Made by a program: the position numbers and the translations under genes. The notes below the pieces were generated by a model. The model saw only the letters and a list, made by a program, of their open reading frames with translations, made no database searches and was not told where the DNA came from. Shown piece by piece: positions 29,591-39,400 of a stretch of 64,000 bases of DNA. The DNA comes from CAVVIH01 sp963748295 (lineage in GTDB: Bacteria > Acidobacteriota > Vicinamibacteria > Vicinamibacterales > 2-12-FULL-66-21), in contig CAVVIH010000004.1 in the NCBI GenBank assembly GCA_963748295.1, positions 124,001 to 188,000 on the forward strand, written 5' to 3'. Position 1 is the first letter of the stretch, and every line of letters begins with the position of its first letter.

Positions 29591-31009
29591 ATGGCCTACG
29601 ACCAGCTCCGCAATGCGATTCAGGGTATTCGCTCGCAGTTACAGGCCGAGTTGGAAGCCCAGCTGACGCTCCTCGAACGGCAGCAGCAGGAAGCGATCGA
29701 GGCGGCGCGGCGCGCCGCAGACGTCGAGGCGCACGAACGCTGGATGGTGCAGCTCGAACAGGTCCGCGCCGACTGGGCCTCGCGGCTCGAGACCGAGCTG
29801 GCGGCCGCCGCGGCCGATGCCGATCGGCGGACCGTTGCGGAGTGCACGCGCGCGCGGCTGGAAACAGAGCAGGCCGCGGCCGAATCGATCGCGCAGATTC
29901 GAACGCAGGCCGCGGCCGAAACCGAAAACCTCCGATCCGAAACCGAAAGCCTCCGCTCCGAATCCCAAAAGCGGATTGCCGAAGAGCGCGAGCGTGCCGA
30001 GCAGGCGACCGCCTCCGCGCAAGAGCGCATCGAGGCGCTCGAACGCGAGCGCGAAACGGAGAGCCAGCGCGCCGGGTCGCTGCAGCAGCGCGCCGAGGCC
30101 CTCGACCAGGAACTGGAGCAGGTTCGCAGTCAACTCGAATCCACCGCCGCGCAGGCGAGAGAATCGAGCGGTTCAGTGGCGGAAGCCCGCCTGGCCGAGC
30201 GCCAGGCGCAGCTTGCGGCCGTCGAACGGCTGCTCGATTCGGTCCGCGCAATCGCTGACGCGCAGACGCTCACGGACGCGCTGGACGCGCTGGTTGCGGG
30301 CGCAGCCGGAGAAGCGCCGCGTGTCGCCGTGCTGATCGTCAATGGCGACGAACTGCAGGCATTCAGGGTCAGTGGATTCGACGAGGCGGCGGCAGCCGCG
30401 CGCGTGCAGTTGAACGGCCCTGGCGCACTGCAGGATGCAATCGCGAGTGCCGCGGCGGTGCCGGTTCCGGCCGCCGCGGCGCCCGACTTCGCGGCAATGC
30501 CGGCGGGCCGCGCCGGTCTTGCTGTGCCAATCGCGGTCGGCAATCGTCCGGTCGCCGTCCTCTACGCTGATGACGTGTCGGATGGGGAACCGGCGGCGCC
30601 GGCATCGTGGCCGGAAGCGCTGCAGATCCTCTGCCGCCATGCGTCGGTTGCGCTCGGGCACCTCACCGCCATCCGCACGGCCCAGGCAATGCAGAGGGGA
30701 TCGAGCGCGGCGTCCCGTTCGTCCACGCCGGCAGCCGGCGCGGCGGACGACGATCAGGCGGCGCGGCGGTACGCGAAGCTGCTGGTCTCGGAAATCAAGC
30801 TGTACAACGAGGTCGCCGTCCGCGTCGGCCGCGAGAAGCGCGACCTGCTCACCCGCCTCCAACCGGAGGTCGAGCGGGCGAGACGGTTGTACGAAGAACG
30901 CGTGCCTTCCGCTGTCGCGGGACGCGGACAGTATTTCCAACAGGAACTCGTGCACACGCTCGCTGACGGCGATCCATCACTGCTCGGGAACTTCGCGGTA
31001 CCCTCGTGA
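29591..31009 (+). CDS. Coiled-coil / GAF-like domain protein
   Basis: A 472-residue cytoplasmic protein. Residues 1-225 are an almost uninterrupted charged coiled coil (many R/E/Q/A heptads, for example AEERERAEQATASAQERIEA). Residues about 230-375 resemble a GAF domain (RVAVLIVNGDELQAFRVSGF, AGLAVPIAVGNRPVAVLYAD). A conserved C-terminal helical segment at about 395-470 (ARRYAKLLVSEIKLYNEVAV, YFQQELVHTLADGDPSLLG) recurs in Acidobacteriota and deltaproteobacterial proteins. The stop overlaps the GTG start of the lytic transglycosylase, so the two are coupled. A structural or sensory role near the envelope is inferred, not shown. Confidence 0.82.
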   Translation: MAYDQLRNAIQGIRSQLQAELEAQLTLLERQQQEAIEAARRAADVEAHERWMVQLEQVRADWASRLETELAAAAADADRRTVAECTRARLETEQAAAESIAQIRTQAAAETENLRSETESLRSESQKRIAEERERAEQATASAQERIEALERERETESQRAGSLQQRAEALDQELEQVRSQLESTAAQARESSGSVAEARLAERQAQLAAVERLLDSVRAIADAQTLTDALDALVAGAAGEAPRVAVLIVNGDELQAFRVSGFDEAAAAARVQLNGPGALQDAIASAAAVPVPAAAAPDFAAMPAGRAGLAVPIAVGNRPVAVLYADDVSDGEPAAPASWPEALQILCRHASVALGHLTAIRTAQAMQRGSSAASRSSTPAAGAADDDQAARRYAKLLVSEIKLYNEVAVRVGREKRDLLTRLQPEVERARRLYEERVPSAVAGRGQYFQQELVHTLADGDPSLLGNFAVPS

Positions 31010-33189
31010 TCAAGTTTTTCACTGCGCCCCTTTTCGCCCTGCTGCTTCTGTTGCCGCAAACACCCGGCACGCCCGGGAGTTCGGGAGCCAGCGACGGGCT
31101 CAGTCCCACTCCGCATGCGACGCTCTCGGCGAACGCCGCCGATCTCTGGCTCGTGCCCTCCGATGCGCAGATGAAATCGCTTCGCCGACCGGTGTTCGTT
31201 CCACTCGCGGATGGCATCGAGGCGTTTGGCGCAGGCGAGTTCGCCCGGGCGATCACCCTGGTCGGCGGGAACGCGCTCGCCGGCAGCGAGCTCGGCGCCT
31301 ACGCCGCCTATTACAAGGGGCTGTCGCAGCTGAAGCTGTCACAGACCGCCGAAGCGAAGGCGACGTTCGATGCACTGCGCGCGCGTCAGCTGCACGGCTA
31401 CCTGTCGGTTGCGGTGATCGCCGCGAGCGCGGAAGTGGCCGAAGCCGCCGGCGACTACCGGACCGCGCTCGCCCGCTACGAGGCGCTCGCCGACGACAAG
31501 ACGACCGTCTCTGACGACATCCTGCTCCGCGTCGGACGTTCCGCGCTCGCCGCCGGCGACCGGCGCAAGGCGGCGGCGTCCTTCATCCGCGTCTACTACG
31601 AATACCCGCTCTCCGACGCCGCAATCACCGCCGGATCCGAGTTGAAGTCGCTCGACGACGTGGTGGTGCGGCGGGGCGTGCAGGGCGATCTCGCCCGTAC
31701 CGGCATTCTGTTCGGCGCGCGGCGGTATGCCGACGCCCGCAGCGCCTATGTGGATCTGCAGAGTCAGGTGAGCGGCGACGATCGCGAGGTCGTCGAGCTT
31801 CGCATCGCCGAGTCCGACTACTTTCTCCGCCGCTACAAGCAGGCGCTCGACGCGCTGACGCCGTGGCGCGACAAGGGCGCGCGCAAGGCCGAAGCGCGCT
31901 TCTTCGCGTTGAGCGCGCTGCGGGAGCTCGGCTCGCACGAGGAGTACATCGCGCAGACACGCGCGCTCGTGGCCGATTTCCCCGACAGCTCCTGGTCCGA
32001 GGAAGCCCTCAACAACCTCGGCACGCATTTCATCGTGCAGAACGAAGAGCAGGCGGCCGCGGACGTGTTCCGCGAGCTCTACGAGAAGTTCCCGACCGGA
32101 TCCCGCGCCGAACGGGCCGCCTGGAAGCACGGGTGGTGGGCGTACAAGAATGACGACCCCGGCGCAACCGTGCGGATCTTCGAACAGGCCGCCAAGACAT
32201 TCCCGCGATCCGACTACCGGCCGTTGTTCCTCTATTGGGCCGCGCGTTCGCACGGCAAGCTGGGCGCTCCGGAAGCAGCCGAGGCCAGGCTGCAGCTGGT
32301 GTTCACCGACTACGGCAATTCGTACTATGGCCGCCTCGCGGTGAAGCAGCTGCCGCCGAGCGTCAAGCCGATCGCCGCGCCCGGCGTGGTTCCTGCCGCG
32401 CGCGCATCGACGCCTGAGACGGATCTCGCAACGGTCCGGACGATCCAGCTTTTGCTGGCGAACGGACTCTACGACGATGCGCTCAACGAGCTACGTCACG
32501 TGCAGCGGACCGCGGGCGCCTCGCCGGTGCTCGATGCGACCAGCGCCTGGGCCTACAACCGCAAGGGAGATCTCCGCCGCGCCATCACGCTGATGCGTCG
32601 CGCGTATCCCCAGTTCCTGACCGCCGGCGGTGATTCGCTGCCCACCGAGATTCTGCAGATCATCTTCCCGCTGACCTACTGGGATCTGATCCGAAAACAC
32701 GCGACGGCGCGCAACCTCGATCCGTATCTGGTCGCCGCGCTGATCGCGCAGGAGTCGACTTTCGATCCGAAGGTGCGGTCGGCCGCGAATGCGTGGGGCT
32801 TGATGCAGATGGTGCCGGCGACCGGCCGGCGCCTCGCCCGTTCGCTGGGGATCCGCCGGTTCAGCACGACGATGCTGACCGATCCGGAGACCAACATCCG
32901 TCTCGGCACGCTGTACTTCTCGCGTCTGGTCGAACAGTTCGGCGGCGCGCATTACGCGCTCGCCAGCTACAACGCCGGAGAGAACCGCGTCGAGCGCTGG
33001 AAGGCGGAACGGCCTGGCGTGGAGCAGGACGAGTTCATCGACGACATCCCGTTCCCCGAGACACAGAATTACGTGAAGCGCATTCTGGGCACGGCCGAGG
33101 ATTACCGCGCGCTTTACGGCAAGGGCGGTCCGGGACGGCCGATCCCTGTCGCACGTGCGTCAGGCAGAGCCGGCGAGCCCGTGCCCTGA
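31006..33189 (+). CDS. Soluble lytic murein transglycosylase (Slt70-like)
   Basis: A 727-residue exported protein. It starts at a GTG (31006) overlapping the previous stop (GTGA) and begins with a signal peptide (MIKFFTAPLFALLLLLP). Residues 60-520 are TPR-like helical repeats forming the superhelical arm (AEARFFALSALRELGSHEEY, SWSEEALNNLGTHFI). The SLT domain spans about 570-700: the catalytic glutamate in VAALIAQESTFDP (about 583), GLMQMVPATGRRLA, and ALASYNAGENRVERW. It cleaves glycan strands to 1,6-anhydromuropeptides. Coupling to the coiled-coil GAF protein suggests a regulated envelope activity. Confidence 0.95.
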   Translation: MIKFFTAPLFALLLLLPQTPGTPGSSGASDGLSPTPHATLSANAADLWLVPSDAQMKSLRRPVFVPLADGIEAFGAGEFARAITLVGGNALAGSELGAYAAYYKGLSQLKLSQTAEAKATFDALRARQLHGYLSVAVIAASAEVAEAAGDYRTALARYEALADDKTTVSDDILLRVGRSALAAGDRRKAAASFIRVYYEYPLSDAAITAGSELKSLDDVVVRRGVQGDLARTGILFGARRYADARSAYVDLQSQVSGDDREVVELRIAESDYFLRRYKQALDALTPWRDKGARKAEARFFALSALRELGSHEEYIAQTRALVADFPDSSWSEEALNNLGTHFIVQNEEQAAADVFRELYEKFPTGSRAERAAWKHGWWAYKNDDPGATVRIFEQAAKTFPRSDYRPLFLYWAARSHGKLGAPEAAEARLQLVFTDYGNSYYGRLAVKQLPPSVKPIAAPGVVPAARASTPETDLATVRTIQLLLANGLYDDALNELRHVQRTAGASPVLDATSAWAYNRKGDLRRAITLMRRAYPQFLTAGGDSLPTEILQIIFPLTYWDLIRKHATARNLDPYLVAALIAQESTFDPKVRSAANAWGLMQMVPATGRRLARSLGIRRFSTTMLTDPETNIRLGTLYFSRLVEQFGGAHYALASYNAGENRVERWKAERPGVEQDEFIDDIPFPETQNYVKRILGTAEDYRALYGKGGPGRPIPVARASGRAGEPVP

Positions 33190-33216
33190 TCTGCGTCGAT
33201 CCGCGTAGATCCGCGT
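33190..33216. repeat. TCTGCGTCGATCCGCGTAGATCCGCG word repeat
   Basis: Three near-copies of a nine-base word (TGCGTCGATCC, GCGTAGATCC, GCGTC) begin directly after the TGA of the transglycosylase and end two bases before the stop codon of the convergent gene at 33218. Confidence 0.7.
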
Positions 33217-33217
33217 C

Positions 33218-34919
33218 TTACTGAGGAAATCCCGTTACTTCGTAGATCCTGACCGACTCATCTTCAGCCACCGGCTTCACGAACTGGCCGAAATCCTGCA
33301 GCCGTCTCGCCACCTCTGCCAACGATTCGCGGTCGTAGAGCTTCTGATGAATCACGATGTAGCGCACGCGCTTCTCGCGCAGCGCATCGAACGCATCCCG
33401 CGACGGGAATGACGCGAGCCGCACGGCCATCGTCCGGAACTCGGCGGGCGTGTGGTCGCTGTATCCGTTGACGAGCGGCTGCCAGTGCGTCGTCGAGTTC
33501 AGCATGTAGCGGGTGTGCAGGTGGAAATCGATTCGGCGGTCGTAGAAGGGGAATTCGACGACCGGTCCACGCGGCATGTCGGCCAGGACCCGGTAGGCGG
33601 CAGGGAAAGGCGAGGCCGGACGCCAGTCGAACGGCATCTGGGCCAGATCGATCAGCGCGAAGGCAAAGATCGAAACCGCGAGAGTTGACGCCGTCCTGCC
33701 TGTCACTCGTCCGGTGAGCGCGCGGACGCCAAACGCCGACAGCACCGCGATCGACAGCATCACGACCATGCCGATGCGTCCCGGGGCGCGAAGAAACGAG
33801 AACACCGGGATCGCCTCGTAGAGAAGCGTGTAGAGACCGGCGCCTGGTCCGAGCGACGTCCAGAAGGCGAGCGCGCCGATAGCGGCGTACAGCATCGCGG
33901 TTTCCCTGTCGCGCGGCAGACGATGCCGCGATTCGGCCGCAGCCGGTTGCCGGGCGATCGCAGCTGCTCCGACACCAGCCAGCAGCAGCGCCGCGAAGCC
34001 CGGAAACAGCACCTCGCCGCCCCAGCCGCCCATCGCCTGAAGACGGGGCAGCATCCAGCGGTGCAGCAGCGCCGAGGACGCCAGGTACGAGCGCCAGTTG
34101 GCGGCGTACATCCGCGCATCGTCGAGCGTGCGCGCGAATCCGGCTTCCTGCTGGATCGTCAGATACGGAACGAAGAACGGGATGACGATGCCGACCGAAA
34201 CCACGGCGCCCGCTGCGATGGCGATCCAGTATCGGGCCGACGCGAAGCGAGCGCCGCGACCACGCGTAGAACAGCGTCGCGAAGCCAACCATCAGCCCGG
34301 CGAATATGCCGTAATACGCGCACGACAGCGCCTGTGCGGCGAGTGTCAGGCCGAGCAGAACGCCACGCCCCGGTGACGGCGCATCGACCAGCCGGTGGAG
34401 CATGAGCATCGACAGCGGGATCCCCGCCGCCATCAGCAGCTGGATGTGGGCGGTGTGCGCGAACAGGTACGGACAGAACGCGTAGAGGACGCCGGCGATC
34501 CAGCCGGCGTGCGAGTCGCCGGTCAAATACCGGACGAGAAAGAACGCGGTGACGACCGATGCCGCGAACGAAAACAGGACGACGACGTTGAAGGTTGTGT
34601 AGGGGTTGCGGGTCGCCAGCCACGCTGGAACCGCGAGGACACCGGCGCCGAGATTCGCTTCCGAGAAAGCGAGCGAGTCGCGGTGCGGGTAGAAGATATT
34701 CGCGTCGTAGACCCGCGCCGGGTTCGTGGTGAGCGCATGCGCGACCCACGCGACATTCCATACCGCAAACCGCGCGTCGCCGCTGTTCTCCGTGCGCCCG
34801 AGATATCCAAGTCCCCGCGCCAGCGGCCACGTCATGCCGATCGCGAGGATCGCGGCGCCAAGCCACAGACCGGCGCCGCGCACACCCGGCCGGGTGGTGC
34901 CTCGAGTGCGGATGTCCAT
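33218..34919 (-). CDS. Polytopic membrane protein, GT-C/YfhO-like glycosyltransferase, one frame break
   Basis: About 567 residues after bridging one indel near 34258. The ATG at 34919 begins MDIRTRGTTRPG followed by the first helix. The N-terminal part carries the GT-C-like loop ENSGDARFAVWNVAWVAHAL with its acidic residues (about 40-60) and FYPHRDSLAFSEANLGAG. There are about ten transmembrane helices, then an extracytoplasmic C-terminal region (VVEFPFYDRRIDFHLHTRYM, KRVRYIVIHQKLYD). Such proteins usually transfer sugars from lipid-linked donors; the acceptor is unknown. The start codon is 16 bases from that of the divergent membrane protein, and the two have related architecture. TACAAT lies 15 bases before the ATG. 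Confidence 0.75.
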
Positions 34920-34935
34920 GTAGAATGCGAGTTCA

Positions 34936-37602
34936 TTGTATCCGACGGTTTCCGCTCTGTTTGCGGCCTTCGCAGCCTGGCTGTCGATGGGAACCCTCGC
35001 GCTGACGACCGAAGAGGGGCCTCGGATCGCTTTGCTGCCGGTATCAGTCGCCGCCGTGGCGGTTTCGATCGCCGTCGGCGCCGCAGTCTTCGCAGCGGTT
35101 CGAGCCGCCCGCACGGCGGCGCCGTTGTTGCTCCTGCTTCTGCTGTTCCTGCCCTGGCTGCCGTTTCCGGTGCCCGCGGCGTTTCTCATCTGGTCGGGAC
35201 CGTTGCGGCTGGCGATCTGGATCGCGGTCCTCGTGCTCCTGGCGGCACAGGTTCTCCGGTATCGTCTCGATGTCGCGGTTGGCGTTACGGTGCCGCCGCG
35301 TTTCTGATCGCTCGGCCCCGCTGCGGCCGGCTGCCTGTCGCTTCTGATCGCGGGAGCGTCGGCCGTGATCGCCGCGCCCTCGGTGCCGGGCGGCGACGAG
35401 CCGCATTACCTCATCATCACGCAGAGCCTGTTGCGCGACGGCGATCTGAAGATCGAGAACAACCACCTGCGCGGCGACTACCAGACGTACTTCCCCGGTC
35501 AGCTGCGCCCCGATTACCTCCGGCGCGGACGCGACGGCGAGATCTACTCGATCCATGCGCCGGGAATCTCCGCGATCGTCGCGCCGGCGTTCGCCGTCGG
35601 AGGCTACCGCGGCGTCGTCGTCTTCCTGGTGATGGTGGCTGCGCTCGGCGGAGCGCTGCTATGGCACGTCACCTGGCTGGCGTCGGGAAGCCAGAAGGCG
35701 GCGTGGTTTGGCTGGGCGGCGATCGTCTTCAGCCCGACGTGGATCTTTCACGCCTTCACGGTTTACCCGGACGGCGTCGGCAGCGCGCTCGCGCTCACCG
35801 GCGCATGGGCGCTGCTCAGAGCTGGTGAAGAAAGCAAGACCGGCGCGACCAGCTCCAGGCCGTGGCTGCTTCACGGTCTGGCGCTCGCACTGCTGCCGTG
35901 GCTGCACACGCGCTTCGCGCTGATCGCCGGCACGTTCGGTGCGCTGATCCTGCTGCGCCTGGCGGCGACGCGGAATCCGGCGGCCAAGGCGGTGGCGTTT
36001 CTGTCGATTCCTGCGGTCAGCGCGCTGGTCTGGGTCGGCTACTTCATCGCGATTTACGGCACCCCGGATCCTGCCGCGCCGTATGGCAGTTCGCGCGAGT
36101 TCTCGGCGGCATTCATTCCGGGAGGGCTGGCCGGCCTGCTGTTCGATCAGCGGTTCGGCCTGTTCGCTAACGCGCCGGTCCTCGTCTGCACGCTGTTCGG
36201 ATTCGGCGCCATGCTCGGCGCTCAGCGCCGGCTGGCGATCGAGCTGCTGTTCGTCATCGTCGCCTACCTGCTGACGGTCAGCAGCTACGCGATGTGGTGG
36301 GGTGGCTGGAGCGCGCCGGCACGCTTCGCTGCCGCCGCTGTTCCGTTGCTCGGCGTTCCCGCCGCTGCCGCCTGGGCGCGCTTCGGCACGAAGTACGCGC
36401 GCACGCTCATGCTTGGCGCGTTGAGCATCACCGCGTTCATATCCGCGGCGCTGGTGGCTGCCGATCGCGGGCGGCTGGCGTTCAACACCCGCGAATCGTA
36501 TGCGCTGTGGCTCGACTGGGCATCGCCGCTGGCCGACCTCGGGCGCGGAATGCCGGTCTGGTTCCGCGATCAGGAGCCGCAGTTCCAGCGGGACATCGCG
36601 GTCTGGGCTGTCGTCGCTCTGGCGGCGGGCGTGATGCTGCACATCGCCGCGCGCCGCGCATGGGTTCAGAAGCCGACACGCCTGTCGACACTGGGACTGC
36701 TGATGTTCGCCGCCGCCGCGATGGCGGCGCTGACGATCACCTGGACGCTGCACGGGCTCGACGGCTCGACCGCCGCGCCGGCGCAGCTGCAGTTCCTCCG
36801 GCGGATGTCGACGGATTCACGCGTGCTGGCCGCCTCGCTCGATCCTCCGGCACGCTTGCCGCCGGACACCGCGATCGCGGCGATCCAGATCGCGCCGGGT
36901 GCCCGCTATGCTTCGACCGGGGGCAATGCCCGACGCGACCGGCCGCTGCTCGCGCTGCTGGCGGTCCCTGCCGGGACGTATCGGATCCGGCCGCGGACGC
37001 ACGGACCGGGGGGCGTGTTGATGATCGGCATCGGTCAGGATCAGTTCGCGCTGCGCACGGAAACACTGGCGTTCCCGCCGGCGCCGATCGACATCACCTT
37101 TCCCGTGGACGTGCGCGCGCTGATCGTGCGTGGCGACGAGGACGCCCAGCGCGCGGTGCGGGAGATCGTCGTCGAACCGATCGAGACCATGCGGCGGGAG
37201 ACGAGGCTTACGGACGGGATGGCGCGGCGCGCCGTCAGGTACGCGGCGGCGTCGGTGTTCTTTCTGGACGAGCGCAGCTTTCCGGAGCCGGAAGGTTTCT
37301 GGGTTGAAGGAGCACGGGACAGCGCGGTGGTGGTTCAGCCGGATCGGCCATCCGGCACGATCCGATTGCAGTTGCGCAACGCGCCGGTCGGCAACAGCAT
37401 TGTGGTCGAGACCGGCGCCTGGCGCTCGACGCTCGACCTCGGACCCGGCGAGGAGCGCGTCGTGGATGTTCCGGTCGATCCCGCCCGCCGTGCGGCGCTG
37501 GTGCGCTTCACGTCGCGGAGCGGCTTCCGGCCGTCCGAAGTCGAATCTGGAAACCGCGATCAGCGGTTTCTCGGCGTGTGGGTGCGGGTCGAGAGCCACT
37601 AG
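34936..37602 (+). CDS. Large GT39-like membrane glycosyltransferase, N-terminus disrupted
   Basis: About 888 residues if read through. The body from 35365 starts MIAAPSVPGGDEPHYLIITQ, where GDEPHY is the catalytic loop of this GT-C family. It needs a preceding transmembrane helix, and one is supplied by the frame starting at 34936 (TTG; or ATG 34987). That frame runs to a TGA at 35305-35307 in the same phase as the body. Two compensating indels around 35285-35320 would remove the stop and give a helix with GAAAFLI. About ten helices follow to residue 600, then a soluble beta domain (about 620-888). A substitution creating a real stop cannot be excluded. Probably involved in envelope polysaccharide or protein glycosylation. 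Confidence 0.7.
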
Positions 37603-37618
37603 CGCCCAGCGCCGGCTC

Positions 37619-38435
37619 TTAGAATCTGGCGACGCCGCCGAAGTAGAAGCCCTTCATCTTCATATCGCCTTCGTCGTTGTCGACGCGGATCAGCAGGTCG
37701 AGGCTGCGGTAGCCGAACTGCGCGCCGAAGTTGTTCGTGAAGTTCACCGTGCCGTAGAGGTCGAAATCGATAGTACTGGCCGCTGTAATCCTGGTCGATA
37801 TCCGGCAACTTGAACGAGACCGAACTCGCCGGTGATCGAGATGTTCGAGGTGACGTATCCGCGGCCGATGACGCCGATAGCCGGAATCGGTCCGCGGGCG
37901 CGGACGAACTCGGTGTCGATCACGTTCGTCAGCGTCGCTTCGATGTCGGTGTACTTCGCCTCCAGGACCACGCCGAGAAAGCCGCGGTCCTTGTAGAGGA
38001 AGTCCCATTCGTAGCCGAACCGGTATGCGCGCCAGGTCAACTGGCTGGCGACCGGCAGCGAGATCGGGAACGTGATGCCGTTGAAGACAACCGTCCGGTT
38101 GATCGTCCCTTCGGCTTCGTACTTGATCGGCGTGTATTCGAAGCGGAACTTGTGCTTCGTGCCCGGACGCAGCACCACCTTTATCTGGCTGTGTGTCGTC
38201 TTCTCGATGCCGAGGTCCTCGACGAAATCGATGCGCGATCCCAGGACGCCGGGAATCGATTCGCTGGTGACGAAGATCTCTGGTGAGGCATTCCAGAAGT
38301 AAGCGCCGAACTCGACGTGGTAGTTCTCGCCGGTGGCGCGGCTGGAGGACTCTGCCGGAAGTACTGCGCGCGGGCCGGAGCGGCCGAGAGCAGTGCAAAA
38401 GAAAAAACGACCGACGCTGCGACACGTGTGCGCAT
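37619..38435 (-). CDS. Outer-membrane beta-barrel protein, frame-broken
   Basis: About 271 residues after bridging breaks near 38400, 38180 and 37760. The ATG at 38435 begins MRTRVAASVVFSFALLSAAP with cleavage near ARAQYF. The middle frame holds beta strands (HKFRFEYTPIKYEAEGTINR, RAYRFGYEWDFLYKDRGFLG). The end reads YGTVNFTNNFGAQFGYRSLD and finally FYFGGVARF, a terminal phenylalanine as expected for a barrel recognised by BAM. Function unknown, porin-like or lipid-modifying families both possible. Its stop is 16 bases from that of the convergent glycosyltransferase. Confidence 0.72.
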
Positions 38436-38537
38436 GAGCGTTCCCGCCCCGGATTGGTTGCTGGATACAAAGAGCCGGCAGAGGTGCCGGAAGCCTGCTG
38501 GGAAAGGCGTCTTTAGAATAGCACGTCTCTGATCGCC

Positions 38538-38576
38538 TTGCAGTGCTTGAAGGCCGCCAGTATACTCCCCGTATAC
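38538..38576 (+). promoter_or_regulatory. Promoter with twin GTATAC operator for the GntR/FCD gene
   Basis: TTGCAG (38538-38543), a 17-base spacer and TATACT (38561-38566) make a sigma-70 type promoter. The sequence GTATACTCCCCGTATAC (38560-38576) contains two GTATAC palindromes with centres 11 bases apart, one helical turn. The first covers the -10 and the second directly abuts the ATG at 38577. FCD-type GntR regulators commonly bind GTATAC-cored palindromes, so autorepression is likely. Confidence 0.7.
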
Positions 38577-39284
38577 ATGCGCCGAGTTCCCTCAGCGGAC
38601 GCGCCGCAGGTCGAGCGCGCCTACAGCAACATCAAGAGCGGCATCGTCGAGGGCCGGTATGCTCCGGGTGTGCCGCTCTCCGAGGTGATGCTGGCGCGCG
38701 AGCACGGCATGAGCCGCACGCCCATCCGCGAGGGGCTCGTCCGATTGTGGCAGGAGCGCTACCTCGATCGCGTCGTCGGGCACGGGTATTTCGTCGCGCG
38801 CGTGACGGTGCAGTCGATTCACGAGACGTTCGACGTCAGGCGCGTGCTCGAAGGGGCCGCGGCGTTCCGCGCCGCGGAACTGGCGACGGCCGAGGAGATC
38901 GCGCAGCTGCGGCTGCTGGCGGTGCTGCCCCGACCGCCGGAAGGCGCATTACCGCTCGCGCACGAACGCGCCCGTCGATACCGCGACGCCGAGGAAGCGA
39001 ACGTCAGGTTCCACATGGCGATCGCAGCGGCCGCCCGCAACACGCTCGCGATGGAGCTGATCGAGCGCTGCCTGGCGCAGGTCGATCGATTCATGTCGCT
39101 CGGCGTGCACTTCGGTCCGTTCCAGGAGGTCGCGACCGACGCGCACCTGGCCATCGTCGACGCGATCGCCCGGCGGGACGGCGACGCCGCGCGCGGCCGC
39201 ATGGAAGAGCACCTCGACTGCGGCAGCCGGCTGATGAAAGACGCGCTGCTGCGCGGCCAGCTCTCGGCGGTGGGAGTGCAATAG
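38577..39284 (+). CDS. GntR family transcriptional regulator, FCD subfamily
   Basis: A 235-residue regulator. The N-terminal winged helix includes QVERAYSNIKSGIVEGRYAP, LSEVMLAREHGMSRTPIREG (about 28-50) and RVVGHGYFVARVT. The C-terminal FCD helical domain spans about 75-220, with the metal-site pattern D...H (EEANVRFHMAIAAAARN), TDAHLAIVDAIARRD and a final histidine in MEEHLDCG. FCD members bind small carboxylates or sugar acids. The ATG at 38577 follows the operator without a Shine-Dalgarno sequence, so the message may be leaderless. No catabolic gene is adjacent, so the effector is unknown; the downstream ABC exporter is a possible target. Confidence 0.92.
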   Translation: MRRVPSADAPQVERAYSNIKSGIVEGRYAPGVPLSEVMLAREHGMSRTPIREGLVRLWQERYLDRVVGHGYFVARVTVQSIHETFDVRRVLEGAAAFRAAELATAEEIAQLRLLAVLPRPPEGALPLAHERARRYRDAEEANVRFHMAIAAAARNTLAMELIERCLAQVDRFMSLGVHFGPFQEVATDAHLAIVDAIARRDGDAARGRMEEHLDCGSRLMKDALLRGQLSAVGVQ

Positions 39285-39385
39285 ACAAACTCCCAACTCC
39301 CAACTCCCAAAAAAGCCAACTCCCAAGCAGAACGCCCCGCGCCGAGTTTCGAACGCCCAGCGCCGAGCGCCGAGCGCCGCGCTTG
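39285..39385. repeat. AACTCCCAA words followed by GCGCCGAGCGCCGA words
   Basis: Two bases after the TAG of the regulator gene come AAACTCCCAACTCCCAACTC words (39287-39325). A second block, AACGCCCAGCGCCGAGCGCC, follows at 39350-39380 and runs into the extended -10 of the ABC exporter. No gene. Confidence 0.8.
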
Positions 39386-39392
39386 TTATACT
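39384..39392 (+). promoter_or_regulatory. Extended -10 promoter of the ABC exporter
   Basis: TGTTATACT (TG at 39384-39385, TATACT at 39387-39392) matches the extended -10 consensus. Exactly eight bases (GATCGCAG) separate it from the ATG at 39401. No -35 is obvious because the region upstream is word repeat, consistent with an extended -10 element. Confidence 0.6.
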
Positions 39393-39400
39393 GATCGCAG

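Noticed and set aside
35305..35307. In-frame TGA in the glycosyltransferase as a possible selenocysteine codon
   Set aside because: No conserved cysteine/selenocysteine position is known there, no SECIS-like hairpin was seen, and compensating indels explain it better.
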